Shown in pieces: positions 5,817 through 5,951 of a DNA stretch of 5,951 nt; positions within the stretch are counted from its first letter, which is position 1, and each line of letters begins with the position of its first letter. Both the position numbers and the translations under genes were made by a program. The notes under the pieces are model-generated. The model saw only the letters and a program-made list of their open reading frames with translations, was not told the origin of the DNA and did no database searches. This DNA comes from Campylobacterales bacterium (GTDB lineage: Bacteria; Campylobacterota; Campylobacteria; Campylobacterales; QNZT01): contig JALSQA010000003.1 of assembly GCA_026985685.1 (NCBI GenBank), positions 1 through 5,951 on the forward strand, in the 5' to 3' direction.

Positions 5817-5951
5817 TCAAACAATCTTCTTGATCGCATCTGCCACTCGAAAAGCATTGGCATAGATTGTCCATGTGTACGGCACGCTTCCGCCTGTAGG
5901 CATGAATGATCCATCGGTTATGTAAAGATTTCCTACTTCATGTGTTTTACA
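5817..5951 (-). CDS. GMC-family oxidoreductase, C-terminal end only
   Basis: The last 44 codons and the TGA (5819-5817) of a gene that enters from the right edge; translated by hand. The peptide contains HEVGNLYITDGSFMPTGGS, then VPYTWTIYANAFRVADAI. This matches the C-terminal block of FAD-dependent glucose-methanol-choline oxidoreductases, where N-L-Y-V-x-D-G-S is followed by N-P-x-x-T-I-x-A-x-A-x-R-x-A-D and contacts flavin. The usual Asn in N-P, often a catalytic-site residue, is Val here (S-V-P-Y-T), so this is a divergent subgroup. Substrate cannot be judged from the fragment. About 60 A/T-rich bases without a clear hairpin separate its stop from the toxin-antitoxin promoter, so the pair is probably transcribed independently. 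Confidence 0.82.
   Translation of the reverse strand, partial: CKTHEVGNLYITDGSFMPTGGSVPYTWTIYANAFRVADAIKKIV

Overview
The window looks like a low-G+C chromosome segment from a free-living member of the Campylobacterota (Epsilonproteobacteria), most like the marine or sulfur-oxidising genera such as Sulfurimonas or Sulfurovum. This assignment is an inference from protein style (a short Pgi of about 416 residues, DapE, small lipoproteins), A/T-biased codons and tight gene packing. No marker gene here proves it.

Positions 1-4624 (minus strand) hold five genes in one direction with almost no space between them. In transcription order they are a small lipoprotein, dapE, pgi, an mpgP-type HAD phosphatase, and a MOFRL-family glycerate 2-kinase cut by the left edge. 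The junctions are 9 nt, about 10 nt, an 11-nt overlap and a 4-nt ATGA overlap. The only convincing promoter is an extended -10 upstream of the lipoprotein, so the set is probably one operon. pgi, the phosphatase and the kinase fit together as sugar-phosphate supply, last step of glycosylglycerate (mannosyl- or glucosylglycerate) compatible-solute synthesis, and recovery of glycerate into glycolysis. DapE makes diaminopimelate and lysine and is probably a housekeeping passenger.

Positions 4625-4725 are a compact divergent promoter region. Positions 4726-5205 (plus strand) encode a second small lipoprotein with a degenerate Lcl C-terminal/DUF1566-type domain.

Positions 5233-5717 (minus strand) hold a very A/T-rich type II toxin-antitoxin pair: a ribbon-helix-helix antitoxin followed by a RelE-superfamily toxin with a 4-nt overlap. 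Its promoter has an extended -10, followed by three TACA half-sites at an exact 8-bp period, a plausible autoregulatory operator. The module looks like an accessory insertion between ordinary genes. Positions 5817-5951 (minus strand) are the C-terminal 44 codons of a GMC-family oxidoreductase that enters from the right edge.

There is no gene-free stretch longer than about 100 bases. I saw no tRNA, rRNA, CRISPR array, insertion sequence or strong intrinsic terminator. I did not find a clearly new system. The most interesting points are the solute-turnover operon and the periodic operator of the toxin-antitoxin module.
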